NCBI RefSeq assembly: GCF_009936035.1
Contig: NZ_QWEO01000023.1
Coordinates: 1-41,050, forward strand
Direction of reading: 5' to 3'
DNA length: 41,050 bases
From: Neglectibacter sp. X58
Lineage (GTDB): Bacteria; Bacillota; Clostridia; Oscillospirales; Acutalibacteraceae
A model generated the notes under the pieces. That model was not told where the DNA came from and ran no database searches. It saw only the letters and a list, made by a program, of their open reading frames with translations. A program made the position numbers and the translations under genes. Below are positions 1 through 6,671 of the stretch, piece by piece. Within the stretch, counting starts at the first letter, position 1. Each line of letters begins with the position of its first letter.

Positions 1-77
1 ATCCATCTTTTCCTCTCCTGTCTTTTTTGATGTTTCCATTCTATCACAATTCCTCTACCTTGTGTAGACACTATCTA
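1..77 (-). mobile_element. 5' end of an insertion sequence running off the left edge
   Basis: Read on the minus strand, the segment begins with the 16-bp terminal repeat TAGATAGTGTCTACAC (plus-strand 62-77). About 55 bases of AT-rich leader follow, then an AGGAGAGG ribosome site and ATG-GAT at position 6, where the presumed transposase leaves the window. The same 16-bp repeat recurs in opposite orientation at 40974-40989, which is why I read both as IS ends. The family cannot be decided from two codons; an IS256/mutator-like element is only a guess. Confidence 0.6.
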
Positions 78-82
78 ACATC

Positions 83-292
83 GTGGACTTAGAGTTTGAT
101 GCCGATCAGGAGAACAGGCTGTTTAATTTTCTCCTGTTTCTGTTCCCATATTATTTGAAGACCGCCATGCGAAAAGGTCTCTTCAAAAAATATATCCACC
201 ACAGATATCCAGAAACTATTTGGTATTCCCAGCGGTTTTTGCGTGATATACCAGCGTCATGCTTATACCTTACAGGCAGGCAAAAGGCTTGA
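83..292 (+). pseudogene. decayed fragment resembling McrC (5-methylcytosine restriction subunit)
   Basis: This 69-residue open stretch starts only a few bases inside the IS end and has no ribosome site. Residues 12-38 (LFNFLLFLFPYYLK, then AMRKGLFKKY) resemble the conserved McrC segment that precedes its nuclease core. In intact McrC this is followed by a basic Y-N-D-x-x-V-R-G region; here the match fades after about residue 40, as expected after frameshifts or deletion. McrC is the partner of the McrB GTPase in modified-DNA restriction, and no McrB is present. I recognise the family from memory only. A second open frame (about 199-329) covers the decayed part and could belong to the same relic. 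Confidence 0.45.
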
Positions 293-372
293 TGCTGACT
301 TGTTACCGCCAGCGCTCAATCTGCGGCGTTAAGAATCCCGGCAATTCCTGAATTTTCGCGGGATGCACGGTG

Positions 373-401
373 TTGCAAGGGGGCTGGGTTTATGGTATAA
401 T
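373..401 (+). promoter_or_regulatory. sigma-A type promoter for the PHP phosphatase gene
   Basis: TTGCAA (373-378) and TATAAT (396-401) are separated by exactly 17 bases. Transcription would start near 408, about 50 bases before the gene start at 461. Confidence 0.65.
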
Positions 402-460
402 TACTGTGCTTTGCTAAATGATTCTGCCACTACGCGCAAACCGGAAAAGGAATGATTCCT

Positions 461-1273
461 ATGAAATACAAATTTGCCAGCGACTGCCACAACCACTCTG
501 CCTGCTCCCCGGACGGCCATGACGCCATTGCCGCCATGTGCGCCAGGGCGGCGGAGCTGGGGCTTTACGCCTACACCCTTACGGATCACTGCGAGTGCCA
601 GAAATATGAGGAGCGCTACCGGGAGCGGGTGGAAAACGCCTGGGTACAGATGGGGGCTGTCCGGCCCCCGGAGGGCCTGCGGTTTTACCGGGGCATTGAG
701 CTGGGCCAGCCCAACCAGGACACAGCCTCTGCCAGGGCCGCTCTGGCAGGCCGGGCCTATGATTTTGTCATCGGCTCCGTCCACAATATCCGGGACTATG
801 AGGATTTCTTTTTTTTAGAGTACAAGGATGCTCCCGCCGGCTATATCGACTCTTTGCTGGAAACCTATTGGCAGGAGCTTCTGGAGCTTATCGCCTGGGG
901 GGATTTCGATTCCCTGGGGCATCTGACCTACCCTTTGCGCTACATTGAAGGGGAGCATGGCATTCCTGTAGACCTGAAAAGGCACCGGGAGGCCATTGAC
1001 GGGGTACTTTCCGCCCTGATACAGGCAGGCAAGGCTTTGGAGGTGAACACCTCGGGCCTGCGGCAGAAAATCGGGCGCACCCTGCCGGACTTGCCTCTTT
1101 TAAAGCGCTACCGGGAGCTGGGGGGGCGCCTTGTCACCCTAGGCTCCGATGCCCACTCCACAGCAGACTTGGGAAAGGGCATTGAGGAAGGTATGGACGT
1201 GGTGAGAGAGGCGGGCTTTACGGAGTTTGCAGTGTACGAGAAGCGACAGCCCCGGATGCTGCCGCTGGAATAA
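461..1273 (+). CDS. PHP-domain phosphatase, histidinol-phosphatase (HisJ/HisK) family
   Basis: This 270-residue protein has the polymerase-and-histidinol-phosphatase (PHP) metal-binding fold. Visible motifs are C-H-N-H near residues 9-12, T-D-H-C-E in the mid-40s, G-S-V-H-N near residue 108, and a C-terminal G-S-D-A-H-S. Together these supply the histidine and aspartate ligands of a metal phosphoesterase. The length fits HisJ-type histidinol-phosphate phosphatases (about 265-270 residues), which dephosphorylate L-histidinol phosphate in histidine synthesis. No other his genes are nearby, so the substrate is inferred. I chose ATG 461 over ATG 452 because the AAAAGGA ribosome site (445-451) is nine bases from 461 but abuts 452. 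A good promoter lies at 373-401. Confidence 0.8.
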   Translation: MKYKFASDCHNHSACSPDGHDAIAAMCARAAELGLYAYTLTDHCECQKYEERYRERVENAWVQMGAVRPPEGLRFYRGIELGQPNQDTASARAALAGRAYDFVIGSVHNIRDYEDFFFLEYKDAPAGYIDSLLETYWQELLELIAWGDFDSLGHLTYPLRYIEGEHGIPVDLKRHREAIDGVLSALIQAGKALEVNTSGLRQKIGRTLPDLPLLKRYRELGGRLVTLGSDAHSTADLGKGIEEGMDVVREAGFTEFAVYEKRQPRMLPLE

Positions 1274-1295
1274 AGAGTTATAAAACTTAAATGAT

Positions 1296-1346
1296 GAAGT
1301 TTTTTGAAGGTTCTTAGGAAACTTTTTTCCAAAAAAGTTTCCTAAG
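1296..1346 (+). repeat. palindromic intergenic repeat, copy A
   Basis: A 16-bp perfect inverted repeat (CTTAGGAAACTTTTTT, 1313-1328, pairing with 1331-1346) has only a CC loop. It is preceded by a GAAGTTTTTTGAAGG lead-in. The whole unit matches a second copy at 34061-34110 on the minus strand. It lies in the gap after the PHP gene and may weakly terminate or process the transcript. A smaller hairpin, GTCTGCC-TGT-GGCAGAC, follows at about 1365-1381. Confidence 0.7.
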
Positions 1347-1452
1347 GCAGGGCTTGGGGTGAGCGTCTGCCTGTGGCAGACAATCTGCGAACCGACCGAG
1401 CTGGCAGGCGAGACCGGTAGCCCCGCTACTGTTAAGAAAGGATGGTATCAAT

Positions 1453-1947
1453 ATGGCAATGGAACAGCTTTTGGAGCTTTTGCAGGACAACGCGCAGCTT
1501 ACCCCGGCGCAGTTGGCGGTGATGGTAGGCAAGGAGGAGGGCGAGGTGAAGAAGGCCATCGCCCGCTATGAAAAAGAAGGGGTTATCAAGGGCTACCACG
1601 CGCTTATCAACTGGGAGCGCACAGAGGGCCAGAAGGCCGCCGCCCTCATTGAGCTGCGGGTTACGCCCAAAAAGGATACGGGCTTTGACGAGATTGCCGG
1701 GCGCATTATGAACTTTTCCGAGGTGGAAAGCGTATACCTGATGTCCGGGGGCTTTGACCTGGCGGTGACGGTGGTGGGCCGCACCATGCAGGACATTGCC
1801 ATGTTCGTGGCAAAGCGGCTGTCCACCATCGACGGGGTGCTGTCCACTGCCACCCATTTCGTGCTGACGAAATATAAGGACGGGGGCGTGGTGTTTAACA
1901 GCGACTACGAGGAAATCGACGAGAGAGGGAGTAATTTGTGTGATTGA
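1453..1947 (+). CDS. Lrp/AsnC-family transcriptional regulator
   Basis: This 164-residue protein has an N-terminal winged helix-turn-helix (residues about 1-50, including LTPAQLAVMVGKEEGEVKKA) and a C-terminal effector-binding/oligomerisation (RAM) domain with a beta-alpha-beta pattern (about 62-140). Members sense amino acids and regulate their metabolism. Its stop overlaps the start of an aminotransferase gene by eight bases, so the two are translationally coupled. This arrangement matches the AlaR-AlaT pair of Bacillus, suggesting control of alanine or aromatic amino-acid transamination. The ribosome site AAAGGA lies about ten bases before ATG 1453. Confidence 0.85.
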   Translation: MAMEQLLELLQDNAQLTPAQLAVMVGKEEGEVKKAIARYEKEGVIKGYHALINWERTEGQKAAALIELRVTPKKDTGFDEIAGRIMNFSEVESVYLMSGGFDLAVTVVGRTMQDIAMFVAKRLSTIDGVLSTATHFVLTKYKDGGVVFNSDYEEIDERGSNLCD

Positions 1948-3109
1948 GCTTAATTCCCTTTTGAACCCCACCATTCAGCAGATAAAGCCCTCCGGCATCC
2001 GGAAATATTTCGACATCGCCAACGAGATGGAGGACGTGATTTCCCTTTCTGTAGGGGAGCCGGACTTCCACACCCCCTGGCACATCCGGGAGGCAGGCAT
2101 TGAGAGCCTGGAAAAGGGCCGCACCCGCTATACCCCCAACAGGGGTTTTGCAGTTTTGCGGGAGGAAATTGCGAAATTCATTTCCCGGCACTATCATGTG
2201 GACTATGCCCCGGAAACGGACATACTGGTAACGGTGGGCGGCTCGGAAGCCATCGACCTGTGTATGCGCTGCGTGCTGTGCCCCGGGGACGAGGCCTTAA
2301 TCCCCCAGCCCAGCTTTGTGTGCTATGAGCCTATTGCCCGCATGGCCGGGGGCGTGCCCGTCATCATTGAGACAAAGCCGGAAAACGGCTTCCGCCTGAC
2401 AGCGGAGGAGATAGAGGAAAAGGTTACAGACAAAACCAAGCTTTTGGTGCTGCCATACCCCAACAACCCCACCGGGGCCGTCATGCGCCGGGAGGATCTG
2501 GAGGCCGTGGCCCGGGTGGTGGAAAAACACAACCTGCTGGTGCTCTCCGATGAGATTTACGCTTCCCTCACCTACGGGGAGGAAGGCCATGTGTCCATTG
2601 CCTCCCTGCCGGGAATGCGGGAGCGCACAGTTTTAGTCAACGGCTTCTCCAAGTCCCATTCCATGACAGGCTGGCGCTTGGGGTATGCGGCGGGGCCGAA
2701 GGAACTGATAGCCCTGATGACAAAGCTGCACCAGTTCGCCATTATGAGCGCCCCCACCACCAGCCAGTACGCGGCCATTGAAGCCATGAAAAACGGGGAC
2801 GAGGATATGGCTTACATGCGGGAGCAGTATGACATGCGCCGCCGCCTGATTCTGGACGGCTTAAACAGCCTGGGCCTCAAGTGCTTTGAACCGGAAGGGG
2901 CCTTTTACGTGTTCCCCTCTATCAAGTGTACGGGGCTGACAAGCGGGGAGTTCTGCGAAAGGCTTATCTATTCCAAGCACGTGGCTGTGGTGCCCGGGGA
3001 CGCTTTCGGAGCCTGCGGCGAGGGCTTTTTGCGCATTTCCTATTGCTATTCCGTCAAGCACATCACCGAAGCCCTGGAGCGTATGCAGGCGTTCCTCCGG
3101 GAGCTATGA
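1940..3109 (+). CDS. class I/II PLP-dependent aminotransferase (AlaT/PatA-like)
   Basis: This 389-residue fold-type I aminotransferase has the usual length. Visible signatures are P-N-N-P-T-G (174-179), S-D-E-I-Y-A (203-208), and the PLP-lysine block F-S-K-S-H-S-M-T-G-W-R-L-G with K238 as the Schiff-base lysine. A C-terminal F-L-R-I-S-Y would provide the carboxylate-binding arginine. The start is GTG 1940, inside the end of the Lrp-type regulator, with GAGAGAGGGAG at 1921-1931 as ribosome site. The coupling suggests that the regulator controls it. The substrate cannot be fixed from sequence; alanine, aromatic or branched amino acids are all possible. Its stop overlaps the next ATG (ATGA). Confidence 0.85.
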   Translation: MIELNSLLNPTIQQIKPSGIRKYFDIANEMEDVISLSVGEPDFHTPWHIREAGIESLEKGRTRYTPNRGFAVLREEIAKFISRHYHVDYAPETDILVTVGGSEAIDLCMRCVLCPGDEALIPQPSFVCYEPIARMAGGVPVIIETKPENGFRLTAEEIEEKVTDKTKLLVLPYPNNPTGAVMRREDLEAVARVVEKHNLLVLSDEIYASLTYGEEGHVSIASLPGMRERTVLVNGFSKSHSMTGWRLGYAAGPKELIALMTKLHQFAIMSAPTTSQYAAIEAMKNGDEDMAYMREQYDMRRRLILDGLNSLGLKCFEPEGAFYVFPSIKCTGLTSGEFCERLIYSKHVAVVPGDAFGACGEGFLRISYCYSVKHITEALERMQAFLREL

Positions 3110-4239
3110 GGGAGCGGGTGTGGCTGGGCCGCTGCCCGGATTATGACGGGGAAGCCCTTTTTGAGAAAATAAGCGGGGCCTTTGAGGCCCTGGGCGTCTA
3201 TGACAGCATAAAGCCTGGCATGACGGTGGTGTTAAAGCCCAACCTGATACAAAGCTCCAAGCCCCAGGCCGCCATCTGCACCCACCCGGCCTTTACCCAG
3301 GCTGTGGGCAAATGCGTGCAGCGGGCAGGGGGAAAGGTGCTCATTGCCGAAAGCCCCGGCGGGCCTTACAGCCCTGCTGTGATGAAGGCGTTTTTTAGAA
3401 ACTGCGGCTATACGGATATGGCGGAAAGCTGCGGCTTTTCCCTGTATACAGACTGCAAAAGCCGGGAGGTTTCCCTGCCGGAAGGGGAGAGGTGCCGCCG
3501 GGTTTCCATTGTGGAGCCTTTTCTGGAGCGGGATTTCCTCATTGACCTGCCAAAGCTGAAAACCCACTGCATGGTGGGATATTCCGGGGCGGTGAAGAAC
3601 ATGTTCGGGGCGGTGCCGGGCCTCCAGAAGCCGGAGCTGCACTGCCGCTTCCCGGAAAAGGAAGATTTCTCCAAAGCCTTAGTGGATATCTGCGCTTTCC
3701 TGCGCCCGGATTTCAGCCTGATGGACGGCGTCTGGGCCATGGAGGGGGACGGCCCCACAGGGGGGCTGCGCCGGGATATCGGTTTTATAGGGGCTTCCCG
3801 CAGCCCCTATGCCCTGGACGTATGCATGGCAGGGCTTCTGGGCTTTCCGGAAGGCTCTTTGCCCATGCTGGCGGAAAGCGCCCGCCGGGGCTTAGGCCCC
3901 AAATCCTTTACAGAAACAGAGCTGCTGGGGGAAAGTCCGGAAGGCCTTCAGGTGGCAGATTTCAAGCGGGCCAGGGCCTCCAGCACAGATTTTATAGACC
4001 GCCTGCCCGGGTTTCTGCGCCCGGCAGCCAAAAAGCTGAGCACGCCTTATCCGCGCGTACAAAAGAAAGGCTGCGTGGGCTGCGGCAAGTGCGCGGAAAG
4101 CTGTCCGCAGAAGGCCATCTCCATGGAGGGGGGCAGGGCCGTTATCAGCTATAAAGCCTGCATCCGGTGCTTCTGCTGCCATGAGATGTGCCCCCGGCAC
4201 GTGGTAGGCGTTAAACGGCTGGGTTTGTTCCAGTGGTAA
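3106..4239 (+). CDS. DUF362 protein with C-terminal 2x[4Fe-4S] ferredoxin domain
   Basis: This 377-residue protein has a long DUF362 domain (about 20-300, with K-P-N-L-I and L-P-K-L-K-T-H segments). A bacterial ferredoxin module follows: CVGCGKCAESCP (C323, C326, C329, C333) and CIRCFCCHEMCP (C352, C355, C358, C362), enough for two [4Fe-4S] clusters. It is cytoplasmic, with no signal peptide or membrane helix. The function of DUF362-ferredoxin proteins is unknown; an electron-transfer role is inferred from the clusters. ATG 3106 overlaps the aminotransferase stop by four bases, so it is co-translated with it and probably co-transcribed with ispE, 21 bases downstream. Confidence 0.85.
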   Translation: MRERVWLGRCPDYDGEALFEKISGAFEALGVYDSIKPGMTVVLKPNLIQSSKPQAAICTHPAFTQAVGKCVQRAGGKVLIAESPGGPYSPAVMKAFFRNCGYTDMAESCGFSLYTDCKSREVSLPEGERCRRVSIVEPFLERDFLIDLPKLKTHCMVGYSGAVKNMFGAVPGLQKPELHCRFPEKEDFSKALVDICAFLRPDFSLMDGVWAMEGDGPTGGLRRDIGFIGASRSPYALDVCMAGLLGFPEGSLPMLAESARRGLGPKSFTETELLGESPEGLQVADFKRARASSTDFIDRLPGFLRPAAKKLSTPYPRVQKKGCVGCGKCAESCPQKAISMEGGRAVISYKACIRCFCCHEMCPRHVVGVKRLGLFQW

Positions 4240-4260
4240 AAAGGAGTTTGATAGTGATAT

Positions 4261-5118
4261 ATGAAGATTAGAGCATACGCCAAGGTGAACCTGACCCTGG
4301 ACGTAACCGGCAGGCGGGAGGACGGCCTGCACACCCTGGACACGGTGATGCAGAGCGTGTCCCTCTGGGACGAAATAGAGCTTACCCCCGGCGGCCTGCC
4401 GGGTATCCGGGTGCAGTGCAGCCGGGACTATATTCCAGTGGACAACGGCAACACAGCTTACAGGGCCGCCCAGTTTTTTTTCCGGAAAACAGGGCTGAAG
4501 GACGAGGGCCTGAGCATTGTCATCCACAAGCGCATCCCCAGCAGGGCGGGCATGGGGGGCGGCAGCACAGACGCGGCGGCAGTGCTGCGGGCCTTGAACA
4601 GCATATACGGCGCGAACCTTCCCATGGAAACCCTGCGGGAGCTTGCCACCCGGGTGGGGGCGGACGTGCCCTTTTGCCTCCAGGGGGGCACCTGCCGCTG
4701 CACAGGCATTGGGGAGATACTGGAGCCTGTTGCAGAGCTGCCAAACTGCTTTTTTGTGATCTGCAAGCCCCCCGCGGGCATGAGCACCCTCAGGGCCTAT
4801 GCCCTGCTGGATCAATATCCCATGTCCCGGAAATACGGCACCCCCCGCATGGTGGAGGCATTGGAAAAAGGGGGGCTGCCCAAAATCGCCCAGTGCCTCC
4901 AGAACCGCTTTGAGGAAACCCTCCGGCTGGTGCAGGTGCGGGACATCAAGAAGGCGCTGCTGGGGGCAGGGGCCATGGGGGCCGTGATGACAGGCAGCGG
5001 CTCCGCCGTATACGGCGTTTTCGACACAGAAGCCGCCGCCCGGAACGCCGCCCAGCTCCTTACAGATAAGGGGAAGGTTTACGTCACCCGCCCCCTGCGC
5101 TCGGGGGAGATACACTGA
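4261..5118 (+). CDS. ispE: 4-diphosphocytidyl-2-C-methyl-D-erythritol kinase (IspE)
   Basis: This GHMP-superfamily kinase phosphorylates CDP-methylerythritol at the 2-hydroxyl, the fourth step of the MEP isoprenoid pathway. The 285 residues match the family length. The N-terminal A-Y-A-K-V-N-L-T-L (K8 in the active site) and the glycine-rich ATP motif R-A-G-M-G-G-G-S-T-D (95-104) are diagnostic. Near the C-terminus, G-A-V-M-T-G-S-G-S-A-V-Y-G is the third GHMP motif. The ribosome site AAGGAG (4241-4246) is rather far (14 bases) from ATG 4261, but no closer in-frame start exists. It is the only MEP gene in the window and appears to be the last gene of the operon starting with the Lrp-type regulator. 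Confidence 0.95.
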   Translation: MKIRAYAKVNLTLDVTGRREDGLHTLDTVMQSVSLWDEIELTPGGLPGIRVQCSRDYIPVDNGNTAYRAAQFFFRKTGLKDEGLSIVIHKRIPSRAGMGGGSTDAAAVLRALNSIYGANLPMETLRELATRVGADVPFCLQGGTCRCTGIGEILEPVAELPNCFFVICKPPAGMSTLRAYALLDQYPMSRKYGTPRMVEALEKGGLPKIAQCLQNRFEETLRLVQVRDIKKALLGAGAMGAVMTGSGSAVYGVFDTEAAARNAAQLLTDKGKVYVTRPLRSGEIH

Positions 5119-5207
5119 GGGCCGCTTTCAGAACCTTCTAAAACATTCAAGTTTGTGTTCCGCTGTTTGGCGGATACCATAAAAGCCAAGTGAAAGGGGA
5201 AAAGAAA

Positions 5208-6194
5208 ATGGAAAAAATCAAAATCGGTATTGCGGGCTATGGAAACCTGGGCCGGGGGGTGGAAAGCGCCCTTTTGCAGACAGAGGATATGGAACTGGCG
5301 GGCGTGTTCACCCGCCGAAGCCCCGACTCCCTCTGCACCCAGACAGGCGCGCCTGTCTACAGGATGGAGGACGTGCCCGCTATGGCGGAAAAAATGGACG
5401 TGCTCATCCTCTGCGGCGGCAGCGCCAATGATTTGCCGGAGCAGACCCCGGCCCTGGTGCAATACTGCAACGTGGTGGACAGCTTTGACACCCACGCGAA
5501 AATCCCCCAGCATTTTGCGGCTGTGGACAAGGCCGCCCGGGAAAGCGGCAGGCTGGCGGTTATCTCCGCCGGATGGGATCCGGGCCTTTTCTCCCTGAAC
5601 CGGGCCTACGGTCAGGCTGTCCTGCCCCAGGGCAGCGACTACACCTTCTGGGGCAAGGGGGTCAGCCAGGGCCATTCCGACGCGGTGCGCCGCATCCCCG
5701 GCGTGCTGGACGCCCGGCAGTACACCATCCCTGTAGACGCCGCCCTGGAGCAGGTGCGCTCCGGGGCAGAGCCAAAGCTTACCACCCGGCAGAAGCACAC
5801 CCGGGAATGCTTTGTGGTGGCAGAGGCGGGGGCAGATTTGCCTGCCATTGAGAACGCCATCAAAACCATGCCCAACTATTTTGACGAATATGACACCACG
5901 GTTCATTTCATTTCCCAGGAGGAGATGGACAGGGAGCACAAGGGCATCCCCCATGGCGGCATGGTGTTCCGCACAGGCTGTACCGGCCTGAAGGGGGAAA
6001 ACCGCCACGTAATCGAGTATAAGCTCACCCTGGATTCCAACCCGGAGTTTACCGCCAGCGTGCTGACCGCCTATGCCCGGGCTGTGTACCGCCTGTACCA
6101 GGAGGGCCAGCGGGGCTGCAAGACCGTGCTGGACATCGGCCCCGGCTACCTCCATCCCCAGTCTCCGGAAGAGCTGCGCAGAAACCTGCTGTAA
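5208..6194 (+). CDS. ddh: meso-diaminopimelate D-dehydrogenase
   Basis: This 328-residue NADPH-dependent enzyme reductively aminates tetrahydrodipicolinate directly to meso-DAP, the short branch of lysine and peptidoglycan precursor synthesis. The N-terminal Rossmann motif G-I-A-G-Y-G-N-L-G-R-G (7-17) and length match Ddh (about 326). F-W-G-K-G-V-S-Q-G-H-S-D and the C-terminal L-T-L-D-S-N-P-E-F-T-A-S are characteristic substrate-domain segments. ATG 5208 is chosen for its upstream AAAGGGG; the upstream in-frame start lacks a site. An 89-base gap separates it from ispE. A weak TTGTGT/TACCAT pair in that gap may be its promoter, and a strong terminator follows, so it is probably its own unit. 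Confidence 0.93.
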   Translation: MEKIKIGIAGYGNLGRGVESALLQTEDMELAGVFTRRSPDSLCTQTGAPVYRMEDVPAMAEKMDVLILCGGSANDLPEQTPALVQYCNVVDSFDTHAKIPQHFAAVDKAARESGRLAVISAGWDPGLFSLNRAYGQAVLPQGSDYTFWGKGVSQGHSDAVRRIPGVLDARQYTIPVDAALEQVRSGAEPKLTTRQKHTRECFVVAEAGADLPAIENAIKTMPNYFDEYDTTVHFISQEEMDREHKGIPHGGMVFRTGCTGLKGENRHVIEYKLTLDSNPEFTASVLTAYARAVYRLYQEGQRGCKTVLDIGPGYLHPQSPEELRRNLL

Positions 6195-6209
6195 AATAAA
6201 GATATAGAA

Positions 6210-6252
6210 GCCCCCGGCAGAAGCAAAAACCGCTTTTGCCGGGGGCATTTTA
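6210..6252 (+). terminator. rho-independent terminator after ddh
   Basis: GCCCCCGGCA (6210-6219) pairs with TGCCGGGGGC (6237-6246), with inner pairing of AGC and GCT around an A-rich loop. A short T-rich tail (ATTTTAT) follows. Confidence 0.85.
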
Positions 6253-6266
6253 TGATATATGAGCAA

Positions 6267-6668
6267 CCATCGGCTAAGCCGGTGGAGAGGGGAGAGAGCA
6301 ATAGCGTTGATTATAAAAGGAAAAACCACCTTTAATAGAAGCGGGTAACGCCAACCGCACAAAATCAAAGGAGGTCAGTCCAAATGGACGGGCAAAGTGC
6401 ATCGCAAGACATTTACGATTGCACATTACAAAATGGAAATGTCAATACCATATTGTGGATGGTACCAAAGTATCGTAGGAAAAAGGTATACGGGAAACTG
6501 CGGGCAGATATAGGGAAGATTTTGGGAAAGCTGTGCTATTTATAAATGCAAGAAAGAAACGCCTAACCCTAAGTGCGGTTGGCGTTTCTTATTGTGCGCC
6601 TTTAGGCGCTGCTGGTATTATCCCCTTTTAGGGCTTGTTATTCATGCCACGTCCTTTGGGCGTGGTAT
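6267..6668 (+). mobile_element. relic of an IS200/IS605-family element
   Basis: The left boundary is marked by a hairpin CCATCGGCT/AGCCGGTGG (6267-6285), as at IS200-type left ends. A broken transposase follows (6384-6545). Downstream is a run of hairpins: AAGAAACGCC.../GGCGTTTCTT (about 6554-6590), GCGCC-TTTA-GGCGC (6596-6609), CCCC-TTTTA-GGGC (6622-6634), and CCACGTCC-TTT-GGGCGTGG (6647-6665). A 14-bp inverted pair AACGCCAACCGCAC (6347-6360) / GTGCGGTTGGCGTT (6573-6586) flanks the transposase. No TnpB is present. Base composition is lower in GC than the neighbouring genes. Exact ends are uncertain. Confidence 0.65.
6384..6545 (+). pseudogene. tnpA: truncated, frameshifted IS200-type transposase TnpA
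   Basis: Behind an excellent AAAGGAGG site, ATG 6384 opens a 53-codon frame. Residues 26-51 (WMVPKYRRKKVYGKLR, then ADIGKILGKLC) match the start of IS200 TnpA after the Y-H-I-V strand. The preceding TKWKCQYHIV sits in another frame immediately upstream, so about one base has been lost at roughly 6455. The frame stops just after K-L-C. The H-x-H (HUH) motif and catalytic tyrosine are absent, so it cannot transpose. Confidence 0.7.
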
Positions 6669-6671
6669 TGA

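Noticed and set aside
1347-1440. Structured leader before the Lrp-type regulator considered as a riboswitch
   Set aside because: It has one small hairpin and GC-rich segments, but I could not match any known aptamer core.
3892-5115. 407-codon minus-strand frame opposite the DUF362 gene and ispE
   Set aside because: Both sense genes carry clear family motifs. This frame has none and no ribosome site.
5079-6368. 429-codon minus-strand frame opposite ddh
   Set aside because: ddh is unmistakable, and this frame runs through its terminator and into the IS relic.
6647-6665. Hairpin after xylB considered as its rho-independent terminator
   Set aside because: No T-run follows on the minus strand. 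The hairpin fits the right end of the IS200/IS605 relic better.
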